64,000 nt of DNA from Woeseiaceae bacterium (GTDB lineage: Bacteria; Pseudomonadota; Gammaproteobacteria; Steroidobacterales; Woeseiaceae), in assembly GCA_030065915.1 (NCBI GenBank), contig JASJCQ010000006.1, positions 1 to 64,000 on the forward strand, in the 5' to 3' direction. Below, piece after piece: positions 1 through 8,306 of the stretch. A program made the translations under genes and the position numbers. The notes below the pieces were generated by a model that worked only from the letters and a program-made list of their open reading frames with translations, was not told the DNA's origin and did not search any database. Numbering within the stretch: position 1 is the stretch's first letter; every line of letters starts with the position of its first letter.

Positions 1-105
1 GCAGACGGTGTAGCCGTTCCACGTATGCCATTCATTCAGCGTGTCGATGGCCTTGAAGCGACCGTAGAAAGGCGTCTCGAGTCGACCCTGGTGAACTTCG
101 GTCAT
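1..105 (-). CDS. GcvT-like aminomethyltransferase family protein, N-terminal 35 residues only
   Basis: The ATG at 103-105 overlaps the stop of the upstream FAD oxidoreductase in an ATGA arrangement, so it is the fifth gene of the operon, and it runs off the left window edge. The 35 visible residues begin MTEVHQGRLETPFYGRF and continue to WNGYTV. The ETPFY...W..YTV pattern resembles the start of GcvT-fold tetrahydrofolate-dependent methyl or aminomethyl transferases (glycine cleavage T, DMSP demethylase and related demethylases). A folate-dependent C1 acceptor next to a Rieske demethylase-type oxygenase makes metabolic sense. The family call rests on a short stretch and on context, so it is tentative. 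Confidence 0.45.
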   Translation of the reverse strand, partial: MTEVHQGRLETPFYGRFKAIDTLNEWHTWNGYTVC

Positions 106-1640
106 CGCGAACGCTCCCTTTCCAGTATCACCTGCGCGGCGTTGTAGCCGGGTGCACCGGTAACGCCCCCGCCCGGATGCGTGCCGGCACCGCACAGGTA
201 GAGACCGTCAAGCGGCATGCGGTACTGGGCCGCCCCGGCGACCGGGCGGACGAACATGAATTGATCGAGCCCGAGTTCCCCGTGGTGCCAGTGCCCGCCC
301 GACATGCCGAACTCGGCTTCGAGGTCCACCGGGGTCAGGAGCTCGGAATGGAGAACCAGGTCACGCAGGCCCGGCATTACCTCGTCCAGCGCAGCTAGCG
401 CGCCGTCATGAAAGTCGGCGCGCGCGACGTCGGTCCAGCCGCCCTCGAGATCGTAGGGAGCGAACTGCACGAGCGCGGACATCACGTGCTTGCCGCTGGG
501 CGCACAGCTGTCATCCGACACACTCGGAAAACTTAGCTCAAAGACGGGCCTGCTCGAACAACGCCCGTACTTGGCCGGGTTGAATGCGCGCTCGACGGCG
601 TCCGCCGACGGCGCCAAAAGGAAGCGACTGCTGAAGTCCTCGTACCGGAGACCGCTGACGTCCGGCAATGCGTCCAGCGCCAGGTGCAGCTTCGCGACGT
701 TGCCCTTGCTGCGCAGGTGATGAACCCGGCGAACGAACGTCGATTCGAAGTGCCTCGCGCCGACGAGCCCGAAAACGGTGGTTTTGGGATCCGCGTTCGA
801 TATGACTTTCCAGCTCGAGAATCGGCCCGCTGCCGTATCAACCCCGACGACCCTGCCATTGTCGACGACGATATTGTCGACGGGGACCCCTGTCCGGATA
901 GTGACGCCGAGCGCCTCGGCGCGATCGGCCAACGCCTTGCTGACGGCGCCGAGTCCTCCCACCGGCTGGGATACGTGGCCGCCGGTGCACAGGCGGTATA
1001 ACCAGGTCACAAGCGAGCCCGGCGAGCGCGGGCCCGTGTGCGTGCCGGTTACAGCGTCCAGCGCTATGGCGCCCTTCAAGAGGTCGGTATCGAAACGGGC
1101 GTCGAGCTCGTCGTAGATGTTCTGGCCGATCAGCTGCAGGAAGTCCCGCATATCCGCCCTGCCGAGCATGCGCAGGTCGAGACCGAGCCTGGCGAGCTTC
1201 AGCGTATCGCTGCGCTGCCCCGAGCCGAGCCGGGGCGGTGGCTTCATCAGCTGCCTGTTCAGGAACCTGGCGAAGGTGTCGCTCCAACCCATGAACTCGG
1301 TGAACGCCTCTGCGTCCTGATCGCTGGCGCCAGCCACCGTGTGTTCGTCTATGAACAGGTGTTCGCCACTGCCGCTCAACGCGACGGTCGGCATGCGCTC
1401 GTTGGTCAGCGGTATGTGAACGCCTATCGCCTTCATGACCTTCGGCTGCAGCTGATGCAGCAGGTGCGCTCCGGCCGACACCGAGAATCCGTCGGCGAAG
1501 GAACGCGTGACGGCGGCACCGCCCACTTCGTCGCGCGCCTCCAGGACGAGGACTTTCTTGCCGCCCTTTGCGAGCAACGCGGCGCAGACGAGACCGTTAT
1601 GGCCCGCGCCGACAACAATGGCGTCGTATCGCTCAGTCAT
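102..1640 (-). CDS. NAD(P)/FAD-dependent oxidoreductase, phytoene-desaturase/PYROXD2-like (paralogue 1)
   Basis: This 512-residue protein opens with a dinucleotide-binding motif (VVGAGHNGLVCAALLAKGG, about residues 9-27, followed by an acidic E at the end of beta-2 and DEVGG). It ends with the C-terminal FAD signature GLYLCGAGTHPGGGVTGAPG. Both are typical of the flavin amine oxidase/phytoene desaturase superfamily and of PYROXD2-like proteins. There is no signal peptide or membrane segment, so it should be cytoplasmic. It starts eight bases inside the end of the second FAD oxidoreductase and overlaps the next gene by four bases, so translation is coupled across the operon. The substrate is unknown. 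Context suggests oxidation of a demethylation product or intermediate of the Rieske step. No carotenoid synthesis genes are nearby, so a carotenoid role is unlikely. Confidence 0.8.
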   Translation of the reverse strand: MTERYDAIVVGAGHNGLVCAALLAKGGKKVLVLEARDEVGGAAVTRSFADGFSVSAGAHLLHQLQPKVMKAIGVHIPLTNERMPTVALSGSGEHLFIDEHTVAGASDQDAEAFTEFMGWSDTFARFLNRQLMKPPPRLGSGQRSDTLKLARLGLDLRMLGRADMRDFLQLIGQNIYDELDARFDTDLLKGAIALDAVTGTHTGPRSPGSLVTWLYRLCTGGHVSQPVGGLGAVSKALADRAEALGVTIRTGVPVDNIVVDNGRVVGVDTAAGRFSSWKVISNADPKTTVFGLVGARHFESTFVRRVHHLRSKGNVAKLHLALDALPDVSGLRYEDFSSRFLLAPSADAVERAFNPAKYGRCSSRPVFELSFPSVSDDSCAPSGKHVMSALVQFAPYDLEGGWTDVARADFHDGALAALDEVMPGLRDLVLHSELLTPVDLEAEFGMSGGHWHHGELGLDQFMFVRPVAGAAQYRMPLDGLYLCGAGTHPGGGVTGAPGYNAAQVILERERSR

Positions 1641-3249
1641 CGCCGAAGTTCTCCGGCACGGTGTTCGCGTACTTCAGGTCTTTCAGGATTTCACGTGCCG
1701 CGTTTGCGCCGGGCGCGGCCATCACGCCGCCGCCCGGGTGTGTACTCGATCCGCACATGTACAGGCCGTCGACGGGCGACCGGTATTGCGCGTAGCCGGG
1801 CACCGGCCGGTTGAACAGCAGCTGATCCATCGTCAGCTCGCCGTGGAAGATATTGCCCTCGGTGATTCCTATCTGAGACTCAATGTCTGCCGGCGTGCGG
1901 ATCTCGTAGTGCAGGATCAGGTCTTTGAAGTTCGGGCTATAGTTCGCGATCTGCTCGATAACGGTGTCGGCAAACTGCTGGCGCTCCGCGTCCGTCCAGG
2001 CGCGCCCGTCGATCTCGTAGGGACAATACTGCACGAAGCAGCTCATGAAGTGCTTGCCCGGCGGCGCCATCGTCGGATCGTTCATCGTCGGCATGACCAT
2101 GTCGATGTAGGGATCCTTCGACCAGGTGCCGTCCTTCCAGTCATCGTAGGCCCGTTCCATGCGCTCCATCGAGTCGATGAAATGCATGTCGCTGTGATAC
2201 AGCGTGCTGCCCTTCGGCAGCGCCGGGAACTCAGGCTGCCCGTCCAGCGCGATGTTCAACTTGCCCGAGGAACCGCGAATTTTGAACTCGCGGACCTTCC
2301 TGACGAAGTGCGAAGGCAGGTCCTTCTCATCCATGCAGTCGAGGAAGGTGCGCTTGACGTCCATGGCCGAGACGACGACGTCGGCGTCGATCTCGTCGCC
2401 ATTGTCGAGCGCAACGCCAATGATCTTTCCGTCGTGCACGCGGATGTGTCCCACGCCGGACTCGGTACGCAACTCACCGCCGTGCGCCTGAAATGCACCG
2501 GCAATCGCATTGGAGACGGCGCCCATGCCGCCGCGCGCGAAACCCCAGGCGCCAACGTTGCCATCGACATCACCCATGTAGTGATGCAGCAACACGTAGG
2601 CGGTGCCCGGCGAGTGAATGCCGAGTGCCGTACCGATAATGCCGCTGCCGGACAGCGCCGCCTTGATGACGTCCGTCTCGAAGTATTCGTTGAGATAGTC
2701 AGCCACGCTCATCGTCCAGAAACGCAGCGTCTCGTACATCCTGTCTTCGCCCATGTCGGCAAAGCGCTTGCCGATATCCAGGAGCCCGGCGAGATCGCGC
2801 GGATGAAACGACGTCGGGTCGGGCGGCGTCGTCAGCAGGAAGTCGCGAATGAAACGGCATTGGCGTTGCGTGTCGGACGCGTAGTGCTTGTACGCGTCCG
2901 CGTCCCGCCGGGAAAAGCGCGACATCTCCCGGTACTTCACCTCGGGATCGTGGTAGGAGCCGAAGTAATCGCCGTTCTGCATGAAGGTCAGCGAACCACC
3001 GTAGGGCGTGATCTGCAGACCGTACCTGTGCAGTTCCAGCGCACGAAAGATCTCTGGGCGCAGCAGGCTGCAGACATACGAGCAGTTGGAGTAGATCCAG
3101 TCCTTGTGGAGTTCGCGACTGACCGCCGCGCCGCCAATGTAGTCATTCTTCTCGACGCACACGACGTCGAGCCCGGCTTTGGCCAGGAAGGCCGCCGTTG
3201 TTAGGCCATTGTGGCCGGCTCCGACAACAATGACGTCATACCGCTTCAT
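1633..3249 (-). CDS. NAD(P)/FAD-dependent oxidoreductase, phytoene-desaturase/PYROXD2-like (paralogue 2)
   Basis: This 538-residue protein has the same architecture as its downstream neighbour: N-terminal VVGAGHNGLTTAAFLAKAG Rossmann motif at about residues 9-27 with EKNDYIGGAAVSRE, and C-terminal GLYMCGSSTHPGGGVMAAPG. The shared AGHNGL and THPGGGV blocks show that the two arose by duplication within this family, although they are clearly diverged. The start ATG overlaps the stop of the Rieske gene by four bases and its own end overlaps the next start by eight. Two non-identical flavoproteins kept side by side suggest either consecutive oxidation steps or a heteromeric enzyme. It has no export signal. 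Confidence 0.8.
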   Translation of the reverse strand: MKRYDVIVVGAGHNGLTTAAFLAKAGLDVVCVEKNDYIGGAAVSRELHKDWIYSNCSYVCSLLRPEIFRALELHRYGLQITPYGGSLTFMQNGDYFGSYHDPEVKYREMSRFSRRDADAYKHYASDTQRQCRFIRDFLLTTPPDPTSFHPRDLAGLLDIGKRFADMGEDRMYETLRFWTMSVADYLNEYFETDVIKAALSGSGIIGTALGIHSPGTAYVLLHHYMGDVDGNVGAWGFARGGMGAVSNAIAGAFQAHGGELRTESGVGHIRVHDGKIIGVALDNGDEIDADVVVSAMDVKRTFLDCMDEKDLPSHFVRKVREFKIRGSSGKLNIALDGQPEFPALPKGSTLYHSDMHFIDSMERMERAYDDWKDGTWSKDPYIDMVMPTMNDPTMAPPGKHFMSCFVQYCPYEIDGRAWTDAERQQFADTVIEQIANYSPNFKDLILHYEIRTPADIESQIGITEGNIFHGELTMDQLLFNRPVPGYAQYRSPVDGLYMCGSSTHPGGGVMAAPGANAAREILKDLKYANTVPENFGDD

Positions 3250-4451
3250 GACGGCACGCGCCCCAGCTCGGCCAGCAGCCAGGCAACGTAGATACTCTCT
3301 GCCCGCTCCATCTCGGAAAACGGGCCGGGCTCATAGTAGCGGGACTTAACGCCGGCATAATTATCGGTGATGATCTTCATGTCGGCCTGCGTCGTGATAT
3401 CCCACAGCCATACCAGCTCGTCCACGTCATAGTCTGTCGATTCGACAGCGTCTCCGCGCACGAGCCACGTGATCTCGCAACTGCAGTTTTCGAGATCAAC
3501 CGGCTTGAAAACATAACAGACGACGTGATCGCTATAAGCCAGCATGAAAGAAAAGGCGCCGAAGGAGAAATCGGACGCGCCGCCATCGTACGCCTGCAAC
3601 TCGCCGAGCAAAGGCGCGACGGGCTGCCCGTCGCGGCTGCCGGTCTTGTAACCCTCGAACAGTGCAGTCCGCGAATAGCCGTAACCCATCTCGCCCTCCC
3701 TGGCCTCCGAGTCGATGCGATCGATGACGCAGTCAGGCAACGGCGAATCGGCAAGCTCATGCTTCAAGGACGCCTGCAACGGTCCGCGCCGCCGATGATC
3801 GACCGTCAGCGTATGCATCCGTGCGTATTCCGGGTGCGAAGTCGAGCAGTGATAACACTCCTGGTAGTTCTCGACCGCCAGCTTCCAGTTTGCCGGTATG
3901 TCATAGCTGCGGCGTGCGGCGACTTTCATGCTGTCAAAGTCAAGCGCCCGCATCGGTGCTTCGAGCTCGCGGATCGCGCCGTCCAGCGACGGTGGGGAAT
4001 CGCTGAACGAGACGAGCACGACGCCATGCACAATACCCACAGACACCGGCTTCAATCCGTACGCGCTCATGTCAAAGTCGTCGGGCATGCTGCGGGCCGC
4101 GACGAGATCACCGTTGATACCGTATTTCCAGCCGTGATACGGACACGAGAACGCACGCGCTCGACCGTGCTGCTCGAGGCAGACGCGCGAACCGCGATGC
4201 CGGCAGACATTGGCGAACGCTCTGAGCTCGCCGTCTTCGTCTAAAACGACAATCGCGGACTCGTCCGCCACGTCAAAGCGACGAAAGTCGCCCGGTACTT
4301 CCCACTCTGACTTGTGACCGGCGACAAACCAGTTGGGATAGATGATGCGCTCCAACTCCGCCCGGTAAATAGCAGGCTCTAAGTAGAAGCCCTGCAGCAG
4401 CGACCGCCCCTCCGGTTGTTGTTGCAGGAGCTTTTGAACGGGATCATTCAT
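3246..4451 (-). CDS. Rieske-type oxygenase alpha subunit, choline monooxygenase/glycine-betaine demethylase-like
   Basis: The Rieske [2Fe-2S] ligands are at about C83-x-H85 and C103-x2-H106 (CRHRGSRVC... and CPYHGW), with the usual 17-residue spacing. The mononuclear iron site is ENYQECYHCSTSHPEY at about residues 194-209, giving H201 and H206. The bridging residue before the first His is Glu (E198) rather than the Asp of most ring hydroxylases. The ENYxECYHC form is typical of the oxygenases that attack quaternary amines (choline monooxygenase, GbcA and carnitine-oxygenase type), so N-demethylation or hydroxylation of a betaine-like compound is a better guess than aromatic ring attack. No reductase partner is visible, so it must lie outside the window or be shared. 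It overlaps the MFS gene by eight bases and the next oxidoreductase by four. Confidence 0.85.
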   Translation of the reverse strand: MNDPVQKLLQQQPEGRSLLQGFYLEPAIYRAELERIIYPNWFVAGHKSEWEVPGDFRRFDVADESAIVVLDEDGELRAFANVCRHRGSRVCLEQHGRARAFSCPYHGWKYGINGDLVAARSMPDDFDMSAYGLKPVSVGIVHGVVLVSFSDSPPSLDGAIRELEAPMRALDFDSMKVAARRSYDIPANWKLAVENYQECYHCSTSHPEYARMHTLTVDHRRRGPLQASLKHELADSPLPDCVIDRIDSEAREGEMGYGYSRTALFEGYKTGSRDGQPVAPLLGELQAYDGGASDFSFGAFSFMLAYSDHVVCYVFKPVDLENCSCEITWLVRGDAVESTDYDVDELVWLWDITTQADMKIITDNYAGVKSRYYEPGPFSEMERAESIYVAWLLAELGRVPS

Positions 4452-5664
4452 TCGGTGTTCGGGTGCGACGATAGATCATCAGGGACGCAATAAAGCCAAG
4501 GGTACAGAAGCCGACGGCAATCAGGTAGAAGTAGCGATAACCTTCGACGCCCGGGTACGCGTCCAGCAGGACACCGCCGATGTAGGGCATGTAGATATCC
4601 GGCGTGTACCCGACCAGCGACACAACGCCACCCGCGGTGCCGGTCACGGCAACCGGGACGCCGCCCTCCTCCAGCAGCGCGAAGTAGATGCCGCGCAGCG
4701 CGAAGATCGCAATCGCGGCGATCGCGATATTGGCCAGCATCAACCAGACAATGGCGGGGTTCGCCGGCGTTACTGAAAACAGGCCGAAGCTTATGATCAG
4801 GACCACGAACAGGACGACCGTGGTCCTGGCGATACCGAAGCGGTCAGCCGCGAACCCTGCCAGTACCGCAGCCGCCGGCTTAAGCCACATCCTCGCGATC
4901 GAAACAGCACCCGCCATACCCACTGACATCAGGAAGACGTCGGTCGCATACGGCGTGAAATAGAAAGACGTCCAGTAGGCGGAGTAAGCAGCGAGTATGA
5001 CAAGCGCGATCAGCCAGACGACGGGCATGCCAAGGACACGGCGAACGTCAGAAAAGCTGATCGTCTCGGAGTCACCGCGGTCGGCGACCGTGTCCTCGAT
5101 AACGAACCAGCTGACGACACCTAGCGCGATCGTCAGTGTGGACAGCACGACAATAACGGTCGAAACCGCCTGGTCGGTGCTTCCCAGCCAAACGAAGATC
5201 GCGAGTAGCGTACCGTTGACCGCCATCTCAGCAACGCCGCGCGTCGTCTCCAGGATCCCGAAAGCGCGCCCCTGTTCGTCGGGTGGCGCCCAGCCGCGGG
5301 TCACGCGAAGCATCGATGCCCAGAACATCAGCGTGATGGCCACGCCCCACCCGGCATGAATCAACAGGCTCGCGCGATACCCCGGAAACGTCGAGAAATA
5401 CAGGCCGAAGCCGCCCATGATAAACAGCGACAGCGTGATCAGCTTTCTCGGCGAGTAACGGTCAGCGACCCATCCGCCCGGGACATAGGCCAGCATGGAT
5501 GCAATGCCGAAGACGCTCATCAGCATGCCGAACTCGGTGTTGTTGAGCGAAAGCGCCTCGGACAAGGGGTCGTAGAGCCACTCACGCAGGAATGGCAGCA
5601 GGAAGATGACGCCGCCGGAAAATCCGAGCACCAGCATCAGTATCCAGCGACGGATATCACCCAT
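4444..5664 (-). CDS. MFS transporter, likely substrate importer of the Rieske operon
   Basis: The protein has 406 residues and about 12 hydrophobic segments. It has the MFS loop 2-3 signature GGWVADRYSPRKLI near residue 60, and a related loop in the second half (AGFAADRFGIARTT). It is the first gene of the five-gene operon. A purine-rich AAGGA lies about nine bases before the ATG. The 122 bases upstream, up to the SDR gene, should hold the operon promoter, but I could not pick out convincing -35/-10 boxes. Overlap of its 3' end with the Rieske gene argues that uptake and catabolism are expressed together. The substrate cannot be told from sequence. Confidence 0.8.
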   Translation of the reverse strand: MGDIRRWILMLVLGFSGGVIFLLPFLREWLYDPLSEALSLNNTEFGMLMSVFGIASMLAYVPGGWVADRYSPRKLITLSLFIMGGFGLYFSTFPGYRASLLIHAGWGVAITLMFWASMLRVTRGWAPPDEQGRAFGILETTRGVAEMAVNGTLLAIFVWLGSTDQAVSTVIVVLSTLTIALGVVSWFVIEDTVADRGDSETISFSDVRRVLGMPVVWLIALVILAAYSAYWTSFYFTPYATDVFLMSVGMAGAVSIARMWLKPAAAVLAGFAADRFGIARTTVVLFVVLIISFGLFSVTPANPAIVWLMLANIAIAAIAIFALRGIYFALLEEGGVPVAVTGTAGGVVSLVGYTPDIYMPYIGGVLLDAYPGVEGYRYFYLIAVGFCTLGFIASLMIYRRTRTPNE

Positions 5665-5786
5665 TTATTGTTGTCCTTCTTCAGGGCTCTCGAAACTGCC
5701 CGGACGCGTAAATAGACATCTGCGCCGGGCGAGCAACGAGTGTCGCCCCGGACCGGCAGCGAATCAAGCTGGAAGGCTGGATCAGG

Positions 5787-6485
5787 CTAGAATGTTATGG
5801 GTTGGCCATCCCAGGCATAGAAGCTGCCGGAGTCGTCGGGCTGCACGTGGTCAATGACTTGCAGAAGCTTGCCAGCCGAAAACGCAGGGTCGAACAACTT
5901 GCCGTCGGGTACGCCGCGTTGGAAAGGCGACGATAGCCGCGTGTCCACCGTTCCCGGGTGCAGCGCCAGCAGCACCGATTGCGGACGGCTGCGACGATGC
6001 TCGATGGCCGCGGTTTTCAACACCATGTTGAGCGCCGCCTTGGATGCGCGGTAGGACACCCACCCACCTAAGCGATTGTCGGAGATGCTGCCGACCCGGG
6101 CCGACAGCGCGGCGAATACGGACTTCGCGTCCTTCCTCATCTTTGGCAGGAAATGCTTTGCAACAAGTGCCGGTCCGATGGTGTTGATCGCGAAGACGTC
6201 CTGCATTGCCTGCGGATCAACCTGTCGCAGCGCCTTCTCGGGCTGGTAGCTGTCTGTGTGCAGAACACCGGTTGCGACGAAGACGAGATCGATCGGCCGG
6301 TCAATGGACGCTGCGGCCCCGCGGATACTGTCTTCATCCTTCAGGTCGAGTGCGGGGCGTCGAAAGGCGATGACGTCGTTGAAGACCGGACTGTCTTCGA
6401 GATGCTGCCTGACGGCTGCTCCAATGCCACCGGAGGCGCCGATGACGACAGCGGTCGCAGGAGCGGTGAATGAAGAGAGGTTCAT
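5787..6485 (-). CDS. SDR-family NAD(P)-dependent oxidoreductase, C-factor-like
   Basis: This short-chain dehydrogenase has about 232 residues. It has the cofactor motif VVIGASGGIGAAV near the N-terminus, an ATG block (VFVATGVLH, corresponding to NNAG), and an active-site YRASK with an upstream Ser (ALSARVGSI). Its overall look is closest to the C-factor/CsgA type of SDR. I chose the ATG at 6485, which begins MNLSSFTAPATAVVIG. A GTG at 6515 would add ten residues and cannot be excluded, because neither has a strong ribosome site. It lies directly downstream of the fasciclin gene and may be cotranscribed with it. The substrate is unknown. Confidence 0.75.
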   Translation of the reverse strand: MNLSSFTAPATAVVIGASGGIGAAVRQHLEDSPVFNDVIAFRRPALDLKDEDSIRGAAASIDRPIDLVFVATGVLHTDSYQPEKALRQVDPQAMQDVFAINTIGPALVAKHFLPKMRKDAKSVFAALSARVGSISDNRLGGWVSYRASKAALNMVLKTAAIEHRRSRPQSVLLALHPGTVDTRLSSPFQRGVPDGKLFDPAFSAGKLLQVIDHVQPDDSGSFYAWDGQPITF

Positions 6486-6534
6486 AGAAAAAGCGATGGC
6501 GCGTCCCTGCGCCACCGCCCTGTTTCAAACGAAC

Positions 6535-7050
6535 TTATGAGTTCGGGAGAATGACGGAGTCGATCACGTGGATGACGCCGTTGCTGGTCTTGATATCGGT
6601 CTTGATGACATTAGCTGCGTCGATGGTGACGCCGGCATCGTTGGCCGCGATCGTAACGTCCGCGCCGTTGACGGTCGTCGCTGCGTCAAGCTTGACGACA
6701 TCGGCAGCCATGACCTTGCCAGGAACGACGTGGTACGTCAGTACAGCGATCAGCTGGTCTTTGTTTTCCGGCTTCAGCAGGTTTTCAACCGTACCTTCCG
6801 GCAGCTTGGCAAACGCTTCGTCGGTCGGTGCGAATACGGTGAACGGACCGTCACCCTTCAGGGTGTCGATGAGACCCGCTGCTGTCAGAGCCGCTGCGAG
6901 CGTCTCAAACTGACCTGCGGAAACGGCGGTGTCTACGATGTCCTTCTTGTCACCGTAGGACTTGTCGCCGTAGCCTCCGGCGAAAGCGGCACTTGAGCCG
7001 AATGTGACGATGGCTGCTGCGACGAACGAAATGATCTTCTTGATTTGCAC
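6535..7050 (-). CDS. Secreted fasciclin (FAS1) domain protein
   Basis: This 171-residue protein has a signal peptide of about 23 residues (basic QIKK, hydrophobic [14 protein letters not shown], cleavage after AFA), then one FAS1 domain of about 135 residues. The FAS1 H1 and H2 boxes are visible: [15 protein letters not shown] and, at the C-terminus, [13 protein letters not shown]. The longer open frame upstream is ruled out. The GTG at 7050 has an AAGGAG eight bases before it and makes the signal peptide start correctly. FAS1 domains mediate adhesion or surface association, and single-domain bacterial versions are usually periplasmic or extracellular. It sits between an epimerase-like gene and an SDR on the same strand. 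Confidence 0.9.
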   Translation of the reverse strand: MQIKKIISFVAAAIVTFGSSAAFAGGYGDKSYGDKKDIVDTAVSAGQFETLAAALTAAGLIDTLKGDGPFTVFAPTDEAFAKLPEGTVENLLKPENKDQLIAVLTYHVVPGKVMAADVVKLDAATTVNGADVTIAANDAGVTIDAANVIKTDIKTSNGVIHVIDSVILPNS

Positions 7051-7166
7051 GTTACTAACTCCTTGTAAACTTCGAGCTGTTGTTGAGTTATGGAAAACGC
7101 AGTCGAAGATACGGACCGTCGATCGCGAAATGGTCTCGCGGCCGTATCGAAATGTTTCAACAGATT

Positions 7167-8114
7167 TCAGCTCGTCTGACGTACGCCGGATTCGGCTCGT
7201 CTCGTTGCGAGGTATTGCAGTGCTTCGACGGTGAACGCCCTGGGCGGACGTCCGATCAACGCTTCCAGCTCGCCGGGGTCGGCGGTATTGCCATCTGCAA
7301 GCATCGTTAACTGGTCTCGCGTAACCGGAAAGTTGGGAATCCAGTCGAGCAGCATGACGGGAATCTTCACGAGGAAGATCGGCGCTGGCAGTACCCACTT
7401 GTTCTTTCCGACGGCGCGGCCTACGCGCTTGACGATCTCGGCCCAGGAAAGCGACTCGGGACCGCCCAGCGTAAACGTCCTGCCAATCGTCTCGCTGTCA
7501 GCCAGCGCGGCCGTGAAGGCGTCTGCCACGTCGCGGACATGTACAGGCGACATCATCACCGCGTCCTTTCTCGGCCTGAGCCCGGTCGTAAAGCCGGCGG
7601 CCGGAATTGGCAGCCGGATGACGTCGTTCAGCAGCTGCGTACCGATCTCCATGAGGCCCCGAGGGTCGCCGAAAACGAGAGACGGTCGAAAAATCGTATA
7701 GTCCATGCCGCTGTTCTTAACGGTCTCTTCGGCGAGGAACTTCGTACGCTGATAGTCGGTGCCATCTGCATAGACACCGTTTGCGCTCATCAGCAGAAAG
7801 CGTTGGACGCCGTTCGATTTGGCTGCCTCGAATACCCGCTCTACAGCCCGAAGCTGCAGGTTCTCGAAAGTGGCGTCTCCCTCTTCACGCAGAATGCCGA
7901 CGTTGAAAATAACCGCCGAACAATCCTCCAGCGTGGATCCAATCGCGGCCTCGTCGGTCAGCTCACCGTGAATGACTCGACAGGCGTTTCTGTGACGAAC
8001 CTTGTCATCACTTCCATAGCGGACCAGAAGCGACGGCATATGGCCGTCGGCCAGCAGGGCGTCGACGAGGTAACCGCCGATAAAACCTGTTCCACCAATG
8101 ATTGCTACGCGCAT
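7167..8114 (-). CDS. NAD(P)-binding epimerase-like protein (NDUFA9/NmrA-type atypical SDR)
   Basis: This 315-residue protein starts at the ATG at 8114 ([21 protein letters not shown]). The glycine motif GGTGFIG is that of extended/atypical SDRs. Later blocks are [21 protein letters not shown] (Y..TK, the catalytic pair of atypical SDRs) and [11 protein letters not shown], which are characteristic of the complex I NDUFA9-like and NmrA-like groups. A longer frame upstream to 8279 is not supported, because the family starts at the Rossmann strand. It is divergent from the GPH symporter gene, with a LacI-type operator in the shared spacer. Its role is unknown. These proteins often bind NADPH as sensors or act on quinone- or sugar-linked substrates. 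Confidence 0.75.
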   Translation of the reverse strand: MRVAIIGGTGFIGGYLVDALLADGHMPSLLVRYGSDDKVRHRNACRVIHGELTDEAAIGSTLEDCSAVIFNVGILREEGDATFENLQLRAVERVFEAAKSNGVQRFLLMSANGVYADGTDYQRTKFLAEETVKNSGMDYTIFRPSLVFGDPRGLMEIGTQLLNDVIRLPIPAAGFTTGLRPRKDAVMMSPVHVRDVADAFTAALADSETIGRTFTLGGPESLSWAEIVKRVGRAVGKNKWVLPAPIFLVKIPVMLLDWIPNFPVTRDQLTMLADGNTADPGELEALIGRPPRAFTVEALQYLATRRAESGVRQTS

Positions 8115-8252
8115 GCGTGTTCCGATGAGTTTTTTGGAGTCGCCTGCAAGCATTGCAGATTTCGGGGCTGTGTGGAGGGCACCGCGGCGACAAATTACAA
8201 GATGAAACAGTTGAGAATTCGCTCTGCTGGCCGCGCTCCGCCGCCTCGCGGA

Positions 8253-8266
8253 TGACAACGTTGTCA
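8253..8266. promoter_or_regulatory. Perfect 14-bp LacI-family-type operator palindrome
   Basis: TGACAACGTTGTCA reads the same on both strands and has the central CG and TG...CA ends of LacI/PurR-family operators. It lies 40 bases upstream of the GPH symporter start and 139 bases upstream of the divergent epimerase-like gene. No LacI-type regulator gene is present in the window, so the cognate protein must be elsewhere. A TTGACA-like hexamer on the minus strand overlaps one arm, which fits repression by promoter occlusion, but no matching -10 box was found. Confidence 0.7.
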
Positions 8267-8306
8267 ATTGACGGTACATTTGGTCCGTCTGCGGGGGGCA
8301 GAAATA

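Noticed and set aside
102-3249. Carotenoid biosynthesis role for the two phytoene-desaturase-like proteins
   Set aside because: No crtB, crtE or lycopene cyclase gene is near, and the Rieske/GcvT/MFS context points to catabolism.
7051-7398. N-terminal extension of the fasciclin frame
   Set aside because: A strong AAGGAG precedes GTG 7050, which starts a clean signal peptide; the extension has no export logic.
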